A DNA stretch of 64,000 bases, taken from the NCBI GenBank assembly GCA_018261905.1, contig JAGTRU010000026.1:27346-91345 (forward strand). The letters are read 5' to 3'. The notes beneath the pieces are model-generated. The model did not search any database. It saw only the letters and a list, made by a program, of their open reading frames with translations, and had not been told where the DNA came from. This document shows positions 26,772 to 36,344 of the stretch, piece after piece. The DNA comes from Pseudomonadota bacterium (lineage in GTDB: Bacteria > Pseudomonadota > Gammaproteobacteria > Burkholderiales > Rhodocyclaceae). Numbering within the stretch: position 1 is the stretch's first letter; each line of letters begins with the position of its first letter. Made by a program: the position numbers and the translations under genes.

Positions 26772-28400
26772 ATGAGTTATCAGGTTCTTGCCCGCAAGTG
26801 GCGGCCGCGCAATTTTTCTACGCTCGTCGGACAGGAACACGTTGTCCGCGCACTGACCCACGCGCTTTCCGAAAAGCGCCTGCATCACGCCTATCTGTTC
26901 ACCGGCACGCGCGGCGTCGGCAAGACGACCATCGCCCGCATCCTTGCCAAGTCGCTGAATTGCGAAAGCGGTATCACAGCGACCCCGTGCGGCACCTGTT
27001 CGGCCTGCCAGGAGATCGACAGCGGCCGCTTCGTCGATTTGCTCGAAGTCGACGCGGCGACCAATACCAAGGTCGACGAGATGCGTCAGCTCCTGGAAAA
27101 CGCTGTCTATGCGCCGACGCGCGGGCGTTTCAAGGTCTATGTCATCGACGAAGTGCACATGCTTTCCAATTCGGCCTTCAACGCCATGTTGAAGACCCTG
27201 GAAGAGCCGCCGGAGCACGTCAAATTCATTCTGGCGACGACCGATCCGCAGAAAATTCCGGTCACCGTGTTGTCCCGCTGTCTGCAATTCAACCTGAAGC
27301 AGATGCCGGTCGGTGCCATCACCACGCATCTGGCGCAAATTCTCCAGGCTGAAGGCATTCCTTTCGAAGCCGGGGCGCTGGCTTTGGTTGCCCGTTCTGC
27401 CGCCGGTAGTATGCGCGATGCCTTGTCCCTGCTCGATCAGGCGATCGCCCACGGGGCCGGCAAGGTCGAGGAGGGGCAAGTGCGCAGCATGTTGGGGACG
27501 GTCGATCTCGATTATCTGTTCGCCATCCTCGAAGCCTTGCCGGAGGGCGACGCCTCGGCCCTGCTCCGGGTGGCGTCCGATCTGAGCGTGCGCAGTCTGT
27601 CTTTCGGGGCGGCCTTGCAGGAACTCGGCGCCCTGTTGACGCGAATACAGATTGCCCAGTGCGTGCCGGGGGCGGTCGATGACGAAGATCCAGAGCGCGA
27701 GGCGCTACTTAAATTCGCCGCCGCGCTCAGTCCGGAATTTGTCCAGTTGGCCTATCAGATCGTCAATGTCGGGCGCAGCGAATTGTCGTCGGCGCCGGAC
27801 GAGTATGCCGGCTTCGTGATGACCCTGTTGCGCCTGCATACCTTCCGTCCGGCCTCGGTTGCCGATGTTGTCGCGGCAGCGACGCCGCGGGCTAGGGTGC
27901 AGCCGTCCGGGCGTGCCGTTGCCGAGACCCCGGTGCCGGCCGTTCGTCGGCCGGAGCCGCCGCCGACGCCGGCTGAGCCGGTCAAGGCCCCGCCGCGGCG
28001 GGCGGCGCCAGTGGCCGGCGAAGCGTCGGACTGGCACGAGATCGTTGCGGGTCTGCAATTGAGCGGACTGGCCAGAACGCTGGCTCAGCACTGCGAATTG
28101 CGCCAGTTGAATGAGGCCGATTGCCTGCTGCGCCTGTCGCCGGCGCACGGCCATCTGCAGATGAAGCCGGCGCCGGATAAATTGCAGCAGGCGCTCAGCG
28201 AATATTTCGGGCGGCCGTTGCTGGTCCGCTTCGAGCTGGCCCAGAACGAGGTCGATACGCCAGCCGAAACCGCCGGCCGGGAAAGGCGTGAGCGCCAGGA
28301 CCGGGCCATCGCCTCGATCGAGGAAGATTCCTTTGTACGCGACGTGATCGAAACCTTCGATGCGTCACTCGTTGAAACATCCATTAAACCGATCGCCTAA
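26772..28400 (+). CDS. dnaX: DNA polymerase III subunit tau/gamma
   Basis: 542 residues. AAA+ clamp-loader domain with Walker A GTRGVGKTT, zinc-binding Cys cluster (CGTCSACQ), Walker B VIDEVHML and the SRC sensor (VLSRCLQF). A Pro/Arg-rich linker (about 375-425) leads to a C-terminal tau region. It loads the beta clamp and bridges polymerases at the fork. No A-rich slippery sequence for gamma production is evident. Start MSYQVLARKWRP at ATG 26772. First of dnaX-ybaB-recR. Confidence 0.96.
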   Translation: MSYQVLARKWRPRNFSTLVGQEHVVRALTHALSEKRLHHAYLFTGTRGVGKTTIARILAKSLNCESGITATPCGTCSACQEIDSGRFVDLLEVDAATNTKVDEMRQLLENAVYAPTRGRFKVYVIDEVHMLSNSAFNAMLKTLEEPPEHVKFILATTDPQKIPVTVLSRCLQFNLKQMPVGAITTHLAQILQAEGIPFEAGALALVARSAAGSMRDALSLLDQAIAHGAGKVEEGQVRSMLGTVDLDYLFAILEALPEGDASALLRVASDLSVRSLSFGAALQELGALLTRIQIAQCVPGAVDDEDPEREALLKFAAALSPEFVQLAYQIVNVGRSELSSAPDEYAGFVMTLLRLHTFRPASVADVVAAATPRARVQPSGRAVAETPVPAVRRPEPPPTPAEPVKAPPRRAAPVAGEASDWHEIVAGLQLSGLARTLAQHCELRQLNEADCLLRLSPAHGHLQMKPAPDKLQQALSEYFGRPLLVRFELAQNEVDTPAETAGRERRERQDRAIASIEEDSFVRDVIETFDASLVETSIKPIA

Positions 28401-28415
28401 CGGAGAACTCAGAAG

Positions 28416-28739
28416 ATGATGAAGGGTGGCTTGGGTGGCCTGATGAAACAGGCCCAGATGATGCAGGAAAACATGAAGAAGGCCCAGGAGCAGCTAGCCC
28501 AGGTTGAAGTCGAGGGCCAGTCGGGGGCCGGTATGGTCAAGGTGGTGATGACCTGCGCCCACGACGTGCGCCGGATCAGTATCGATCCGTCGGTGATGGA
28601 TGACCGCGAAATGCTCGAGGATCTGGTAGCGGCCGCGGTCAATGACGCCATTCGGCGCGGCGAAGCGCTGAGCCAGGAAAAAATGGCCGGCTTCACTGCC
28701 GGCCTCAATCTGCCGGCCGGCTTCAAGCTGCCGTTCTGA
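28416..28739 (+). CDS. ybaB: YbaB/EbfC family nucleoid-associated protein
   Basis: 107 residues, starting [20 protein letters not shown], with the [20 protein letters not shown] beta core and [15 protein letters not shown] end typical of the family. Homodimeric DNA-binding protein. It lies 15 bases after dnaX and 8 before recR, the conserved recombination-repair operon order. Confidence 0.96.
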   Translation: MMKGGLGGLMKQAQMMQENMKKAQEQLAQVEVEGQSGAGMVKVVMTCAHDVRRISIDPSVMDDREMLEDLVAAAVNDAIRRGEALSQEKMAGFTAGLNLPAGFKLPF

Positions 28740-28747
28740 TCGAGTAA

Positions 28748-29347
28748 GTGAATCCCTCGGGCCTTGAGGCGCTGATCGAAGCCCTGCGTTGCCTGCCCGG
28801 TGTCGGGCCGAAGTCGGCCCAACGCATGGCTTATCATCTCTTGCAGCGCGACCGCAAAGGGGCGCGCCAGCTCGGTGACACGCTGTTGCACGCGCTGCGT
28901 TCGATTCGTCATTGCCAGCGCTGCAATACCTTTACCGAAGCCGAAATCTGCGAACGTTGCGCCTCGCCGCGCCGCGATCCGTCCTTGTTGTGCGTCGTCG
29001 AGACGCCGGTCGATATGAACATGATGGAGCAGACGCTGGCTTACCAGGGGCTCTATTACGTGCTGATGGGGCGGATTTCGCCGCTCGACGGTATCGGTCC
29101 GCGCGAACTCGGGCTGGAACAGGTCACGGCGCGCGCCCTCGATGGGGTGGTGAAAGAGGTTATTTTGGCCACCAACTATACCAACGAGGGGGAAGCGACC
29201 GCTCACTACCTGGCAGCGATGTTGCGCCCCAAGGGGGTTAGCGTGACGCGCATTGCACGTGGGGTACCGGTTGGCGGCGAGTTGGAATACGTCGATAGCG
29301 GCACTTTGGCGCAGGCCTTGCGGGAGAGAAAGTCCTCTCAAAGCTGA
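28748..29347 (+). CDS. recR: Recombination mediator RecR
   Basis: 199 residues with GTG start. Helix-hairpin-helix [17 protein letters not shown], Cys4 zinc finger [16 protein letters not shown], Toprim domain with CVVETPVD and the [14 protein letters not shown]alker B-like region. With RecF/RecO it loads RecA onto gapped DNA. Terminal gene of dnaX-ybaB-recR. Confidence 0.97.
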   Translation: MNPSGLEALIEALRCLPGVGPKSAQRMAYHLLQRDRKGARQLGDTLLHALRSIRHCQRCNTFTEAEICERCASPRRDPSLLCVVETPVDMNMMEQTLAYQGLYYVLMGRISPLDGIGPRELGLEQVTARALDGVVKEVILATNYTNEGEATAHYLAAMLRPKGVSVTRIARGVPVGGELEYVDSGTLAQALRERKSSQS

Positions 29348-29430
29348 CAGCGGCTTTGATCGCGGGTTCCAATGTCGTATAATTTAGCGTTTATTTTTAA
29401 TCCCATCCAATTCCTTTAGGGGTCAGCGTT

Positions 29431-30027
29431 ATGAGCAAACAAGGAAAAATGGACTGCGGCAGACGGCGCTTGATCGTCGCAACCGCAGCCGTGGGCGGGG
29501 CGGGGGCAGTCGCCGCGCTCGTTCCGTTCGTCTCCAGCTTGCTTCCGTCCGAGCGTGCCAAGGCAGCAGGCGCACCGGTAGAAGTCGATATCAGCAAACT
29601 TGAACCGGGCCAGATGATGACCGTCGAATGGCGCGGCAAACCGGTGTGGATCATCAATCGCACCAAAGACATGCTGGGTACGCTGACCAAGCTGGCTGAC
29701 CAGGTGGCTGATCCGAAATCCGAGAAAAACCAGCAACCGGTCTATGCCCAGAACGATACCCGCTCGATCAAGCCGGAAATCATGGTCGCTGTCGGCATCT
29801 GTACGCACCTTGGCTGCTCGCCGGGCTCGAAGTTCAAGCCGGGGGCCGAAGAAGGCATGGGCGCTGATTGGCTGGGTGGTTTCCTCTGTCCCTGTCACGG
29901 CTCGACTTTCGACTTTGCCGGCCGCGTCTTCAAGGGCAAGCCTGCCCCGACCAACCTCGAAGTACCGCCGCACGTGTATCTGTCCGATACCCGTATCATG
30001 ATCGGCGAAGACAAGAAGGGAGCATAA
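29431..30027 (+). CDS. petA: Ubiquinol-cytochrome c reductase Rieske iron-sulfur subunit
   Basis: 198 residues. N-terminal CGRRRLIVAT resembles a twin-arginine signal and leads into one membrane helix (VGGAGAVAALVPFVSSLLP). The 2Fe-2S cluster is bound by CTHLGCSPG and CPCHGSTFD (two Cys and two His). It passes electrons from ubiquinol to cytochrome c1 on the periplasmic side. First gene of petABC; petB starts 3 bases after its stop. Confidence 0.96.
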   Translation: MSKQGKMDCGRRRLIVATAAVGGAGAVAALVPFVSSLLPSERAKAAGAPVEVDISKLEPGQMMTVEWRGKPVWIINRTKDMLGTLTKLADQVADPKSEKNQQPVYAQNDTRSIKPEIMVAVGICTHLGCSPGSKFKPGAEEGMGADWLGGFLCPCHGSTFDFAGRVFKGKPAPTNLEVPPHVYLSDTRIMIGEDKKGA

Positions 30028-30030
30028 GAA

Positions 30031-31291
30031 ATGGCTGCTGGCAATTTCGAAAAATACAAGTCTGACGGCTCCATTGGGGGCAATGTCCTGGAGTGGGTCG
30101 ATGCCCGCTTCCCGGCGACTTCCCTGTGGAAGGGTCACCTGTCCGAATACTATGCCCCGAAGAATTTCAATTTCTGGTATTTCTTCGGTTCGCTCGCCCT
30201 GCTGGTTCTGGTCATCCAGATCGTCACCGGCATTTTCCTGGTCATGCACTACAAGCCGGATGCCGCCCTGAACGCCAATGGCGTGCCGGTCGCCTTCGCC
30301 TCCGTCGAGTACATCATGCGCGACGTGCCCGGTGGCTGGATCATCCGCTACATGCACTCGACCGGCGCCTCGGCCTTCTTCATCGTGGTTTACCTGCACA
30401 TGTTCCGTGGCCTGCTCTACGGTTCCTATCGCAAGCCGCGTGAGCTGACCTGGCTGTTCGGCGTCGGCTCTGCTGCCCTGGGGCCAGATGTCCTTCTGGG
30501 GGGCGCAGGTGATCGTGAATCTGTTCGGTGCCATCCCGGTGATCGGCAACGACCTGTCGATCATCATTCGCGGCGATTTCGTCGTCGGCGATGCGACCCT
30601 GAACCGCTTCTTCTCCTTCCACGTCATCGCCTTCCCGCTCGTGCTGCTCGGCCTGGTTGCCGCGCACGTGCTGGCGCTGCACGAAACCGGTTCGAACAAC
30701 CCGGACGGCGTCGAAATCAAGGCCCTCAAGGACGAACACGGCATTCCGCTCGACGGCATCCCCTTCCACCCGTACTACACGGTCAAAGACATCGTCGGCG
30801 TTGTGGTCTTCCTGATGGCTTTCTCGGCGGTGATGTTCTTCGCCCCGGAAGGCGGCGGTTACTTCCTCGAGTACAACAACTTCTTCCCGGCTGACCCGCT
30901 GAAGACCCCGCCGCACATTGCGCCGGTCTGGTACTTCACGCCGTACTACTCGGTGCTGCGCGCCATGGTCTGGAACTTCTTCGGTCTCGAAGCCAAGTTC
31001 TGGGGTGTCGTCGGCATGGGGGCTTCGGTCGTGATCTTTGCCTTCCTGCCCTGGCTGGATCGTAGCCCGGTCAAGTCGATTCGCTACCGTGGTCCGATCT
31101 ACAAGACCTTGCTCAGCCTGTTTGTGGTCTGCTTCGTCGTTCTCGGCTATCTCGGTACGCAACCGCCGTCGCCGCTGTATCAGTTGCTTTCCCAGATCTG
31201 CACGGTGTACTACTTCGCATTCTTCCTGGCCATGCCCTGGTGGTCGCGGATGGACAAGTTCAAGCCGGTTCCTGAGCGCGTGACGAAGTGA
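30031..31291 (+). pseudogene. petB: Cytochrome b of the bc1 complex, disrupted by an internal out-of-frame deletion
   Basis: Reading from ATG 30031 gives normal cytochrome b through [10 protein letters not shown] (helix B with both haem His residues, MHSTGAS and YLHMFRG) and then leaves frame near 30469. The frame resumes at about 30470 as [14 protein letters not shown] in the +2 phase and continues to TGA 31289-31291 with the second His pair (FHVIAF, AAHVLAL). The usual residues between WLFG and GYLLPWGQ (about a dozen, including LMAE) are missing, so about 38 bases are gone. As read, no intact protein is made. An assembly error is possible, since petA and petC look normal. Confidence 0.85.
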
Positions 31292-31302
31292 GGGTGAAAA
31301 AA

Positions 31303-32013
31303 ATGAAAAAATTTCTGATCGCTTTGCTTTTTGCCCCGCTGGTCGCTCTGGCCAATACGGGCGTTCATCTGGACTCCTGGCCGGGTTCGGTCGGTGACAA
31401 GCCGGCGCTGCAAAACGGCGCCAAGGTTTTCGTCAACTACTGCCTGAACTGTCACGGTGCTTCCTACTTCCGCTACAACAAGCTGATGGAACTCGGTCTG
31501 AGCGAACAGCAGGTCAAGGAAAACCTGATGTTCACCTCGGACAAGATCGGTGAGCAGATGCGCGTATCCGCCCGCAGTGATGAACAGAAGATCTGGTTCG
31601 GTGCTGCACCGCCGGATCTGACCATCATCGCCCGGGCCCGTGCTTCGGCCGATGGTTCGGGGGCCGACTGGCTTTACACCTACCTGCGTTCCTTCTATCG
31701 TGACGAAACCCGTCCGACCGGCTGGAACAACGTGGTGTTCGACAAGGTCGCCATGCCGCACGTCCTCAATGCGCTGCAGGGCCAGCAAGTGCTGAATCAT
31801 GAGTCGCACAAACTGGAACTGGCCGTGCCGGGACAGATGGCACCGGCCGATTACGACAAGACGGTTTCCGACCTGGTCGGTTTCCTGGTCTGGATGGCCG
31901 AGCCGCAACAGGAATTCCGTCAAAAGTTAGGTCTTGGCGTTTTGGCTTTCCTGGCTGTGCTCTTCGTCTTCGCTTACGCGCTGAAGAAGGAATACTGGAA
32001 AGATATTCACTGA
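31303..32013 (+). CDS. petC: Cytochrome c1
   Basis: 236 residues. Signal peptide MKKFLIALLFAPLVALA, haem c site CLNCHGA at about residue 50, axial Met in the later HVLNALQGQ/DKVAMPHVL region, and a C-terminal membrane anchor (LGVLAFLAVLFVFAYALKKEYW). It accepts electrons from the Rieske protein and reduces soluble cytochrome c. Start at ATG 31303 after GAGGGTGAAAAAA, 11 bases past petB. Confidence 0.95.
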   Translation: MKKFLIALLFAPLVALANTGVHLDSWPGSVGDKPALQNGAKVFVNYCLNCHGASYFRYNKLMELGLSEQQVKENLMFTSDKIGEQMRVSARSDEQKIWFGAAPPDLTIIARARASADGSGADWLYTYLRSFYRDETRPTGWNNVVFDKVAMPHVLNALQGQQVLNHESHKLELAVPGQMAPADYDKTVSDLVGFLVWMAEPQQEFRQKLGLGVLAFLAVLFVFAYALKKEYWKDIH

Positions 32014-32096
32014 TCCATTTCGGATCAGCTAACGGCATCGCGGGTTTGGCTTCGGCCGGCCCCCGGTGCCGAATCTCATTTTGAGGGTTACCACAA

Positions 32097-32693
32097 ATGA
32101 TGAACCTCTACTCGGGCACGACCTGCCCCTTTAGTCACCGTTGCCGGATTGTCCTGTTCGAAAAGGGCATGGATTTCCAGGTCATCGACGTCGACATGTT
32201 CAACAAGCCGGAAGAAATGGCCGCGATCAATCCGCACAATCGCGTGCCGGTCCTGGTCGAGCGCGATCTCGTCCTGTTCGAGCCGAATATCATCAACGAA
32301 TACATCGACGAGCGCTTCCCGCATCCGCAACTGATGCCGGCCGATCCGATCATGCGCGCCCGCGCCCGCCAGTTGCTGGTCGGCATGGAGCGCGAGATCT
32401 TTTCCTTCATGGAAGTGATCGAAAAGAACAGCAAGACGGCCGACAAGGCGCGTCAGGAAATCAAGGCCCGGTTGACCGAGATCATTCCGATCTTCAACAA
32501 GCAGAAATTCATGCTGGGTGACGAGTTCTCCATGCTCGACGTGGCCATCGCCCCGTTGCTGTGGCGCCTTGACCACTACGGTATCGATCTCGGCAAGGCC
32601 GCCGCACCGCTGATGAAGTACGCCGAGCGCATTTTCAGCCGGCAGGGTTTCATCGATGCGCTGACGCCGTCCGAAAAAGCGATGCGCAAGTAA
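32097..32693 (+). CDS. sspA: Stringent starvation protein A (GST-fold)
   Basis: 198 residues. Thioredoxin-like domain MMNLYSGTTCPFSHRCRIVL and helical domain with LGDEFSMLDVAIAPLLWRL. SspA binds RNA polymerase-sigma70 and alters transcription under stress; it lacks GST activity. GAGGGTTACCACAA precedes the ATG. The pair sspA-sspB after petABC is a common betaproteobacterial order. Confidence 0.94.
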   Translation: MMNLYSGTTCPFSHRCRIVLFEKGMDFQVIDVDMFNKPEEMAAINPHNRVPVLVERDLVLFEPNIINEYIDERFPHPQLMPADPIMRARARQLLVGMEREIFSFMEVIEKNSKTADKARQEIKARLTEIIPIFNKQKFMLGDEFSMLDVAIAPLLWRLDHYGIDLGKAAAPLMKYAERIFSRQGFIDALTPSEKAMRK

Positions 32694-32695
32694 GA

Positions 32696-33130
32696 ATGGA
32701 GCTGCCGTCCACCAAGCCCTATCTGTTGCGCGCCATCTGGGAGTGGTGCTGCGATAACGGTTTGACGCCGCATATCGCCGTCACCGTCGATTCCCGCACC
32801 CGCGTCCCGCGCGAGTTCGTGCGGGACGGCCAGATCGTGCTCAATGTCGGGCCGGATGCCACCAACAAATTGCAGATTGGCAACGAGTTGGTCGAATTCC
32901 AGGCGCGTTTCGGCGGCATCGCCCGCGAACTGTCGGTGCCGGTCGGCCAGATCACCGCCATCTATGCCCGTGAAAACGGGGCGGGTATGTCTTTCGAGCT
33001 GGAAGATGGCGCAGCGCCGGGGGCCGGGAATGTCTCCGGTCTTGGCGCGGCAACGGTCGAGCCGCCAGATGAGCCCCCCGAGCCGCCGCGCCCGGAGGCG
33101 GGGCGGCCAAAGCTGCAGCGCATCAAATAG
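32696..33130 (+). CDS. sspB: ClpXP adaptor SspB
   Basis: 144 residues. The folded part (about 1-105) begins MELPSTKPYLLRAIWEWCCD, with HIAVTVDSRTRVPREFV and QARFGGIARELSVPVGQITAIYARENG. A Pro/Glu-rich linker leads to the C-terminal ClpX-binding motif GRPKLQRIK. It delivers ssrA-tagged proteins to ClpXP. Starts 2 bases after the sspA stop. Confidence 0.94.
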   Translation: MELPSTKPYLLRAIWEWCCDNGLTPHIAVTVDSRTRVPREFVRDGQIVLNVGPDATNKLQIGNELVEFQARFGGIARELSVPVGQITAIYARENGAGMSFELEDGAAPGAGNVSGLGAATVEPPDEPPEPPRPEAGRPKLQRIK

Positions 33131-33157
33131 GGACTCGGTCGGGTCCGGATGCACCAG

Positions 33158-33193
33158 AATGGGGAAATTCCACTGCGGAATTTCCCCATTTGT
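33158..33193 (+). terminator. Terminator hairpin after sspB
   Basis: Perfect 14-bp stem AATGGGGAAATTCC (33158-33171), loop ACTGC, complementary arm 33177-33190, then a short TTG tail. It begins 28 bases after the sspB stop. The rest of the roughly 300-bp gap to ybiB shows nothing else clear. Confidence 0.75.
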
Positions 33194-33428
33194 CATGCAA
33201 GTCCATGATTTTGCGACTTGGCACGCCTGTTGCTCGAAGCGGTAATCGTGAAAACCGAATTTCAATCCAGTTGTCGCACGTCTGCTCGCTACCGAAGCGG
33301 ACGACGAGCTGACCGTCACGGCCAGTAGGCCAGTGCGCTGGGCCAGGGGCTGGCTTGGTTTGAGCAAGGGTATTCACAAAATATCGATGGCAACAGACCG
33401 CGTCCTTTGAGTGCGGCAGGAGGAAACA

Positions 33429-34421
33429 ATGAGCTACGCCCACTACATCAGAGAAATCGGACGCGGCGCCCAGGGGGCGCGTGACCTGTCGAGTGATGAC
33501 GCCCGCCAGCTTTACGCCGCCATTCTCGATGGCGGCGTTGCCGATCTCGAGCTGGGTGCCATCCTCCTTGCCTTCCGCGTCAAGGGTGAGTCGCTCGATG
33601 AAATGCTTGGCTTCCTGGCGGCCGCCGACGAGCGCACGCAACATCTGGAGATGCCGCATGGCCGGGTGCGGCCGATCGTGCTGCCGAGCTATAACGGGGC
33701 CCGCAAGGAAGCCAATTTAACGCCGCTCCTCGCCCTGCTCCTGCAGCGTTTCGGCGTGCCGGTCCTGGTCCATGGCCTGCTCGAGGGCTTTGGCCGGGTG
33801 ACTACCGGTCATGTATTCCGCGAACTTGGCATCATGCCGGCCGTCAGCACCACGCAGGCGCAGGGCATGCTGCAGGAGAGCGGGCTGGCTTTCGTGCCGC
33901 TCAGCGCCCTGGCGCCGGGGATGCACAACATGCTCGCCCTGCGGGCTCGTCTCGGGCTGCGCAACAGCGCCCACAGCCTGGTCAAGATGCTCAATCCCTT
34001 TGCCGGCGAGGCAGTTTTGGTGGCGCCGGCGACGCATCCCGAATTTGTCGACCTGATGCGCAACATGCTGCTCGGTCGCGGCGAAAGGGCGATTCTCCTG
34101 CGCGGTACGGAAGGGGAGCCCTTTGCCAACCCGAAACGGCGCCCCCGCCTGGAATATCTTCACGACGGCATGGTCGAGGTACTGTTTGAGGCCGAGCACG
34201 AAAGCCTGCGTGCCCTGCCCAATCTGCCGGATGGCGCGGATGCCGTAATGACGGCGAAATGGACCCAGCGCGTGCTCGACAAGCAGTCCACCATCCCCAA
34301 GCCGATCGCCAATCAATTGGCCTGCCTGCTTTATGCCAGTGGCTACGCCGAAGACTTCAATCAGGCCAAGGCCATTGTTGCCGTCGAAGCCAATGCGTTG
34401 GCGGCGACCAATGGCGGCTGA
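33429..34421 (+). CDS. ybiB: YbiB-type DNA-binding protein (TrpD2, anthranilate phosphoribosyltransferase fold)
   Basis: 330 residues. Starts MSYAHYIREIGRGAQGARDL, with the glycosyltransferase-3 N domain and the LPSYNGARKEANLTPLLALL and VLVHGLLEGFGRVTTG segments of YbiB/TrpD2 proteins, which bind DNA and are LexA-regulated in E. coli rather than making tryptophan. AGGAGGAAACA precedes the ATG. In many betaproteobacteria it sits beside nitrate-assimilation genes, as here. Confidence 0.88.
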   Translation: MSYAHYIREIGRGAQGARDLSSDDARQLYAAILDGGVADLELGAILLAFRVKGESLDEMLGFLAAADERTQHLEMPHGRVRPIVLPSYNGARKEANLTPLLALLLQRFGVPVLVHGLLEGFGRVTTGHVFRELGIMPAVSTTQAQGMLQESGLAFVPLSALAPGMHNMLALRARLGLRNSAHSLVKMLNPFAGEAVLVAPATHPEFVDLMRNMLLGRGERAILLRGTEGEPFANPKRRPRLEYLHDGMVEVLFEAEHESLRALPNLPDGADAVMTAKWTQRVLDKQSTIPKPIANQLACLLYASGYAEDFNQAKAIVAVEANALAATNGG

Positions 34422-34498
34422 CCGGCGCCGACCGAAAAACTTTCCGGGATGGCCGTGGTCGACAGAGAATTGCCCCAATTTGGGATAAAGTTCCTGCG

Positions 34499-34879
34499 AT
34501 GAAAACTGCTCTCGTCCTCTTCGCCCATGGCGCCCGCGATCCCGAGTGGGCTGCTCCACTGCGCCGGGTTCGCGCCAGTATCGTGCAGCGCTCGCCGGCT
34601 ATGCCGGTCGAGCTGGCTTTCCTCGAATTCTTGGCGCCAACCCTGCCCGAATGCGCCGCCGAACTGATCCGGCAGGGCGCCGACAAAGTGGTGATCCTGC
34701 CCATGTTCATTGCCCGCGGAGGCCATCTGAAGCGCGAAGTGCCGGAAATGCTCGACGCCCTGCGGCAGGTCTACCCCGATGTCGAATTTGTCCTGCAGCA
34801 AGCAGTCGGTGAAAACGCAGCGGTGATCCGGGCGATGGCCGATGTCGCGCTCGAGTTGGCCGAGCTGCCGCCCGCCTGA
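34499..34879 (+). CDS. cbiX: Short CbiX/SirB-type chelatase
   Basis: 126 residues, the single-domain CbiX(S) length. Metal-binding His in VLFAHGARDPEW (His10) and in IARGGHLKREVP, the two active-site regions of class II chelatases. It inserts Co2+ or Fe2+ into sirohydrochlorin. Lying among nitrate-assimilation genes, it probably supplies sirohaem iron insertion for NirB (inference from context). No strong ribosome-binding site is seen. Confidence 0.85.
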   Translation: MKTALVLFAHGARDPEWAAPLRRVRASIVQRSPAMPVELAFLEFLAPTLPECAAELIRQGADKVVILPMFIARGGHLKREVPEMLDALRQVYPDVEFVLQQAVGENAAVIRAMADVALELAELPPA

Positions 34880-34930
34880 GCGAAGCCGCTTGGCCGCGTT
34901 CGCTCCCGTTGCTCCTGGAAAAAGCATTTG

Positions 34931-35070
34931 AACCGCGCAGACGCAGAGATGCCGAGGAAAGTCAATGACTGACCCGGTTTATTCGGCACACCATCTGGGT
35001 GTGCCGCAAAACGACGCAGGCGCCGGTTTTTCCGATCTTCTCTGCGACTCTGCGCTAGGGTTTCGCGGTT
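34931..35070. repeat. Intergenic repeat with AACCGC...GCGGTT ends and CGCAGAG motifs
   Basis: Left end AACCGCGCAGACGCAGAGA is mirrored by TCTCTGCGACTCTGCG...CGCGGTT at the right. This 'AACCGCAGAGACGCAGAG' type palindrome is a frequent intergenic repeat in betaproteobacterial genomes. It occupies most of the gap between cbiX and the convergent small gene. Confidence 0.6.
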
Positions 35071-35080
35071 GATGCCGGCG

Positions 35081-35107
35081 AAAAAAACCCAGCCGCTCGG
35101 GCTGGGT
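35081..35107 (-). terminator. Rho-independent terminator of the 91-aa gene
   Basis: Stem ACCCAGCC-GCTCG-GGCTGGGT (35087-35107) with a T-tract on the reverse strand (A-run 35081-35087). Confidence 0.87.
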
Positions 35108-35156
35108 CGTGGCCGGCAGGTTGCCGGTCAAGGGCCCCCTAGGGACGAGGGGGATT

Positions 35157-35432
35157 TCAGGTTGGCGTGGCGGAGGGAATCGGGTGAGTGCGCTGCAGGT
35201 GCTGGTAGGTCTTGGACAAGTCCTGCGCTCGGTCATAACGCCCACATTCGAGAGCGTGGGCCATGTTTTCGATAATCATCGAGTGCAGACGACAGACGCC
35301 TTCCGGTGAGCAGAGCAGCACCTCGCTCAGTTCGGCTGCCACGGTTACGGGGATATGTTCGTGTTCGGCAATGGCTTCAATCTCGCCAGTGTCCAGATCA
35401 CAGTAATCAAGAACATCTTGCATAGACAGCAT
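35157..35432 (-). CDS. Conserved small protein (91 aa), unknown
   Basis: Starts MLSMQDVLDYCDLDTGEIEA and contains EHEHIPVTVAAELSEVLLCS and CRLHSMIIENMAHALECG, a helical acidic protein with a possible HHE-like His content but no recognised domain. AAGGAGGAAGAC gives a strong start at 35432. It has its own terminator and lies in the nitrate region; a link to nitrogen metabolism is only positional. Confidence 0.72.
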   Translation of the reverse strand: MLSMQDVLDYCDLDTGEIEAIAEHEHIPVTVAAELSEVLLCSPEGVCRLHSMIIENMAHALECGRYDRAQDLSKTYQHLQRTHPIPSATPT

Positions 35433-35567
35433 GTCTTCCTCCTTCGATAGGCAAGGCGATAAGGTCGCCTATCAATCAACGGCCGGTTATTGTGTGGTGT
35501 CCGCCTTGTGATTTTTATCGGTGGTGGATCATCTATTTCTAGCCCAGTTGGCCGATAAAGCAAGACT

Positions 35568-36344
35568 TCAAATCCGCAGCTGGTGGCCGGCCAGTAGTGG
35601 GCTCGCGGCGAGTCGTTCGAGCATCGGCAGAAGGTTGAGGCGGAAGTCTTTTTTCAGTTGTTTGGCCCGTTCGAGCATTTCATCGAGGGTTACCTCGACG
35701 GCCAGTCCGCCGGTCGCGTAAGCGATGGTGTTGCCGCTGTCGCAGGGCGGCAAGACGGCGATACGGCCGTCAAACGCGGCCTCGATCAGGGCAATGCTGC
35801 CCTGAAAATTCTTGTTGCCGCCGAGCAGATTGACCGCGAGCAAGCCGCGCTCGCTGAGGCGGGCCCGACACGCCGAATAGAACGGCGCGGTATCGAGGGC
35901 GCCGGCCCGGGCTTCCGGATCGTAGCCGTCAACCAGAATGAGGTCGAACGGGCGCTCGCCGGCCAGCATGTAATCGGCGCCGCAGCCGATCACCACGTCC
36001 AGACGGCGCGGGTCGTCGGGCAGTTTGAAATATTGCCGGGCGACAAATTCGACCTGTGGGTTGATTTCGACGACGGTGATCCGGCAATCCGGCAGGTAGC
36101 GGTAGATGAACTTGGCCAGCGAGCCGGCGCCGAGGCCGACCAGCAGTGCCTGGCGTGGCCACTGGGCGGGGGGGCGAAGGAGCAGGCCGGCCAGCATTTC
36201 CCGGGTGTAGGCGAGTTCCAGTGACCAGGGACGGGCAATGCGCATGGCGCCTTGTACCCATTCCGAACCGAAATGCAGGTAGCGAATGCCGGCTTCTTCG
36301 CTGATGTCTACGGAGTGGCGAGGGGTTTTTTTTGCGTGGCGCAT
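35568..36344 (-). CDS. Spermidine-synthase-like methyltransferase-fold protein
   Basis: 258 residues. Rossmann motif LLVGLGAGSLAKFI, acidic VVEINPQVEFVARQYF and the catalytic-type DLILVDGYDPEARAG of the SpeE fold. Bacterial proteins of this size with this motif set are often annotated as spermidine synthase-like, but the substrate is not known. Start at ATG 36344 lacks a clear ribosome-binding site; a longer form from a GTG at 36467 is possible. Divergent from nasT. Confidence 0.78.
   Translation of the reverse strand: MRHAKKTPRHSVDISEEAGIRYLHFGSEWVQGAMRIARPWSLELAYTREMLAGLLLRPPAQWPRQALLVGLGAGSLAKFIYRYLPDCRITVVEINPQVEFVARQYFKLPDDPRRLDVVIGCGADYMLAGERPFDLILVDGYDPEARAGALDTAPFYSACRARLSERGLLAVNLLGGNKNFQGSIALIEAAFDGRIAVLPPCDSGNTIAYATGGLAVEVTLDEMLERAKQLKKDFRLNLLPMLERLAASPLLAGHQLRI

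Noticed and set aside
30488..31291. Second half of cytochrome b as a separate gene
   Set aside because: It starts inside a conserved helix motif and lacks the first helices and haem ligands, so it is the 3' part of the broken petB, not a split-subunit gene as in b6f complexes.
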